Positions 61,165 to 64,000 of a stretch of DNA of 64,000 nucleotides are shown piece by piece. This DNA comes from CBDCVN01 sp965223585 (lineage in GTDB: Bacteria > Deinococcota > Deinococci > Deinococcales > Trueperaceae). Position 1 is the stretch's first letter. Every line of letters starts with the position of its first letter. The position numbers and the translations under genes were made by a program. The notes under the pieces are model-generated. The model had not been told where the DNA came from, did not search any database, and saw only the letters and a program-made list of their open reading frames with translations. The DNA lies in contig CBDCWW010000014.1 of NCBI GenBank assembly GCA_965223585.1, positions 434,001-498,000 of the forward strand, in the 5' to 3' direction.

Positions 61165-64000
61165 GTGTTTGCAATAATCCCCTTCAAATTGAAAAAATCA
61201 TGGTTCTATTGGCTTATATTTTGCTTGCTTTATACTCATGGCTTGGCTTCAGCTCAAGAACCTCCAAAAGCAGTAACCGGAATCTTAGACCTAACAAGTT
61301 GGGACTTTGATCGTGATGGTGCTTTAAAGCTTGATGGTGAATGGGAGTTTTTTTGGCAAGAGCTACTTTAACCTGATGATATTCCTGAGGCCCCTAGCTA
61401 TCTTGATGTCCCTAACGCATGGAACAACCATGCCTTTGAAAATGAAATACTTGGGCCTTCTGGTTATGCTACCTATAAACTAACTTTATTCATAAATCCC
61501 ACAGAACAAATTTTGTCCTTACAAATTCCTTCTATTCGTTCAGCCTATAACATGTGGCTGAACGGCCAGCTCATATCTCGAGCTGGCGAAGTTGGCACAA
61601 GTCAATCAAGCTATAAGCCCTCAGTTATTAAAAAACCAGTGTTTATCAGTGCCAATATAGATAAGCTCGAGCTAGTTATACAAGTAGCCAATTTTCATTA
61701 CAGACAAGGTGGTTTAAGGTCTTCATTTAGTCTAGGCTTGCCCTCTACAATAACACAACCTTTTTACCTTGATCTCATTAAAAATTATTTTCTAATGGGC
61801 TGCTTCTTGATTTTAGGCATTTACCATTTCGTTATTTTTGCTTTAAGACGTCATATTTATCCTGCTCTTGCTTTTGGTGTTCTTTGTCTAATGCTAGCAA
61901 TTTGGATTATGCCTAGAAACTATCAATTTATGGTAGATGCCCTACCTTGGTTTAGTTATCCTTGGCAACTAAAAATAGAGTACATGAGCTTCTTTCTTAT
62001 TGTTCCTACATTTTATATATTTTCACTTCTTCTTTATCCTAAAGAAGTTTCCAATTACTTTGCTTATAGTTTCATCTCTTGTGGGATATTTTGCTTCATA
62101 GTTACTTTATTTTTGCCCACAATTATTTCTTCTAGCATTATCCTAAGAGCTTATCAGTATGCTTCCTTTCCTGCAGGCATATATGTTGCTTATTATTCTA
62201 TCTTAGCAATCTTGCGCCATCGAACTGGGGCAAAATGGTTTTTAATAGGCTCAGCACTATTTCTCCTTACTGGTCTAAATGACATCTTACATAGTCTCAA
62301 TCTAATTGAGTCAATTGAGCTTACAGGTTATGGATTTTTACTCTTAATGCTTGCCCAAGCCATTATGCTTGCTTCTATATTCTCGAGAACCTTTGACCGA
62401 GTTGAGGCATTATCACAGCGTTTATTAAGTTTAGATAAGCTAAAAGATGAATTTCTAGCCAACACCTCTCACGAACTGAGAACGCCTCTCAATGGCATCA
62501 TTGGCATTGCTGACTCACTTTTAGCAGGAGCAGCTGGCAGTATTAGTGATACTGTACAAAAAAACCTTCAACTTATTGTCTCGAGTGGACGACGCTTAGC
62601 TAGTATGGTGAATGATTTGCTTGACTTTTCCAAGCTACAAAATCAAGATCTCAGTTTAGAACGTCAGGCTATAGACCTTCACACACTAGCTGAGTTGATC
62701 CTAGCACTATTAAAACCTTTGACCGCTAATAAAAACCTCAAGCTTATCAATAAGATTCCTAAGCACTTGCCTGCTGTCTATGCTGATGAAAATCGCTTAA
62801 GGCAAGTCCTACATAATTTGCTTGGTAATGCCATTAAATTCACCGAAACAGGTGAGGTCGCACTTTCTGCTGAAGTTAAAGGTTCATCAGTAACACTAGC
62901 TGTTACTGATACGGGTATTGGCATTGCCAAAGACCAGCAACACCTTATTTTTGATTCGTTTGCCCAAGGGGAAGCAAGTAACCAACGCAAATATGAGGGT
63001 ACAGGTCTAGGATTAAGTATCACTAAGCAATTAGTAGAATTACATGAAGGAAAGATTTGGCTCGAGTCTGAACTAGGCCAAGGTTCAACCTTTTATGTCA
63101 GCCTACCACTTGCAGAACCTAACAAAGCTTTAGCAGAAAAACTTATTGTAAAAGATGCTGAGATAGACACAACTTATTTAGATCCAATTCCTTTTACCAC
63201 CAAACTAGGAAATAACCAAGCACCCCTCACCATTACATCCGAAGAGGCTTTCCCAGAAGGTAAATTATTGCTCGTAGATGATGACCCCATCAATTTACAA
63301 GTCTTAGTAAATTATCTTAGTACCCAAGGATATACCCTCGCGCAAGCTAATCATGCTAAAGATGCCCTTGAGCTCATGCGTAAAGGGTTTAAACCTGATC
63401 TAGCCATTATTGATGTCATGATGCCAGATATGACAGGTATAGAACTTACCCAGCAACTTAGACACCGCTATCCTGCTAACGAGTTACCTATTTTAATGCT
63501 CACTGCGAAAGCACAAAGCGATGATGTTGTCATCTCTCTCGAGGCAGGTGCAAATGATTATCTAATAAAACCTGCTGAAAGAAAGGAGCTTTTAGCTCGT
63601 ATAAAAACACACTTAAACATCAAGCAATTAACTGAAGAAAAATTACAGCTCGAGCAGGTTGCTTTTATGGATAACCTAACAGGAATTCCTAACCGCCGGC
63701 ACTTACAAGCAGAAATGGAGCGATTATTAGACTCTAAATCAAAAGAATTCTGGCCCCTATCTATATTTTACATTGACCTAGACAAATTTAAGAAGATTAA
63801 TGATACCTATGGTCATGATGTTGGTGACGCTGTTCTGATACATGTTGCAGATTGCCTCAAAAAAACCCTAAGGCACGGTGATATTGTTGCCCGTTTAGGC
63901 GGTGATGAGTTTATCGCCTTAGTCATTGAAGCTGATTTAGAAACAGCAAATCTGACCAAGCAACGCTTAATGGATATTTTATCTCAACCGTTTGATGCTT
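61165..64000 (+). pseudogene. Hybrid sensor kinase-receiver-GGDEF gene with in-frame TAA, incomplete at window end
   Basis: From GTG 61165 the frame encodes a signal peptide and the start of a 7TMR-DISM extracellular domain, stops at TAA 61369-61371 (WQELL, stop, PDDIP), then stays open to the window end. Read through, it gives the extracellular jellyroll (to about 61760), seven membrane segments (61790-62390), HisKA with SHELRTPLNG (His codon 62470-62472), HATPase with DTGIGI and GTGLGL, a receiver (LLLVDDDPIN, phospho-Asp codon 63412-63414) and GGDEF at 63898-63912 with the inhibitory RxxD five residues before it. So it links phosphorelay to cyclic-di-GMP synthesis. The nonsense codon may be mutation, error or readthrough. 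Confidence 0.8.

Noticed and set aside
1..64000. tRNA, rRNA or replication origin
   Set aside because: No T-loop or cloverleaf-like sequence, rRNA core or DnaA-box cluster was recognised on reading both strands; a tRNA scan would settle it.

Overview
The window is AT-rich bacterial chromosome read with the standard bacterial code (TAA, TAG and TGA all act as stops). It comes from a two-membrane cell: there is an LptC-like protein with two LptA/OstA-like proteins, and three lipoproteins with clear lipoboxes. The lineage cannot be fixed from sequence alone. The OstA-like series next to a DUF4384 protein recalls Deinococcota, while the Uma2, Rpn and toxin-antitoxin load recalls cyanobacteria or Chloroflexi; this is only a hint. 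No rRNA, tRNA or CRISPR was seen. The palindrome CTCGAG occurs about 83 times (my manual count), against roughly 7 expected at this composition.

Layout. 0-4 kb (minus strand): envelope genes (LptC-like, two OstA-like, DUF4384), then a DMT exporter. 5-14.2 kb (minus): four large secreted beta-propeller proteins, two RCC1/thrombospondin-3/FG-GAP and two SBBP type; three of them share a duplicated upstream region. 14.7-25 kb: ordinary chromosomal genes, namely a WecA-like phosphosugar transferase coupled to a methyltransferase, two metallo-beta-lactamase paralogs (one truncated) around a LysR gene, a DtxR regulator facing a CDF metal exporter, and a histidine kinase paired with a response regulator/thioredoxin-reductase fusion.

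25.5-49 kb (plus strand): a surface-glycan island, compact and partly overlapping from 33 to 49 kb. It has three sulfotransferases, GT4, GT2, GT10 and exostosin-type glycosyltransferases, a CMP-sugar synthetase with a 2-hydroxyacid dehydrogenase and an SDR (recalling the ptmA/ptmB part of legionaminate pathways), an FkbM methyltransferase, GalE, a relic of gmd, two MptE/Maf-like (DUF115) proteins and a 1033-residue TPR-SGNH-GT-MptE fusion. CTCGAG is scarce here, which fits separate ancestry. A reasonable model is a CMP-activated acidic sugar placed by Maf-like transferases on a sulfated, possibly fucosylated surface glycan. The island also holds a vapBC pair and a structured RNA-like segment that may be an orphan IscB omega-RNA (HEARO).

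49-61 kb: an eroding accessory zone. A segment (3' end of a GT2 gene, a 75-residue ORF, Uma2, Rpn) is present twice. One copy has an extra internally deleted Uma2 and an Rpn gene split by a 1331-bp IS3-family element with 3-bp target duplication; the other begins at an IS200 element. Between them lie Phd/VapC, PemK-like and DUF5615 toxin-antitoxin remains and many CTCGAG-bearing intergenic repeats. A second RHH/MazF-like pair follows. 61 kb to the end: a hybrid sensor kinase-receiver-GGDEF gene broken by one in-frame TAA and running off the window.
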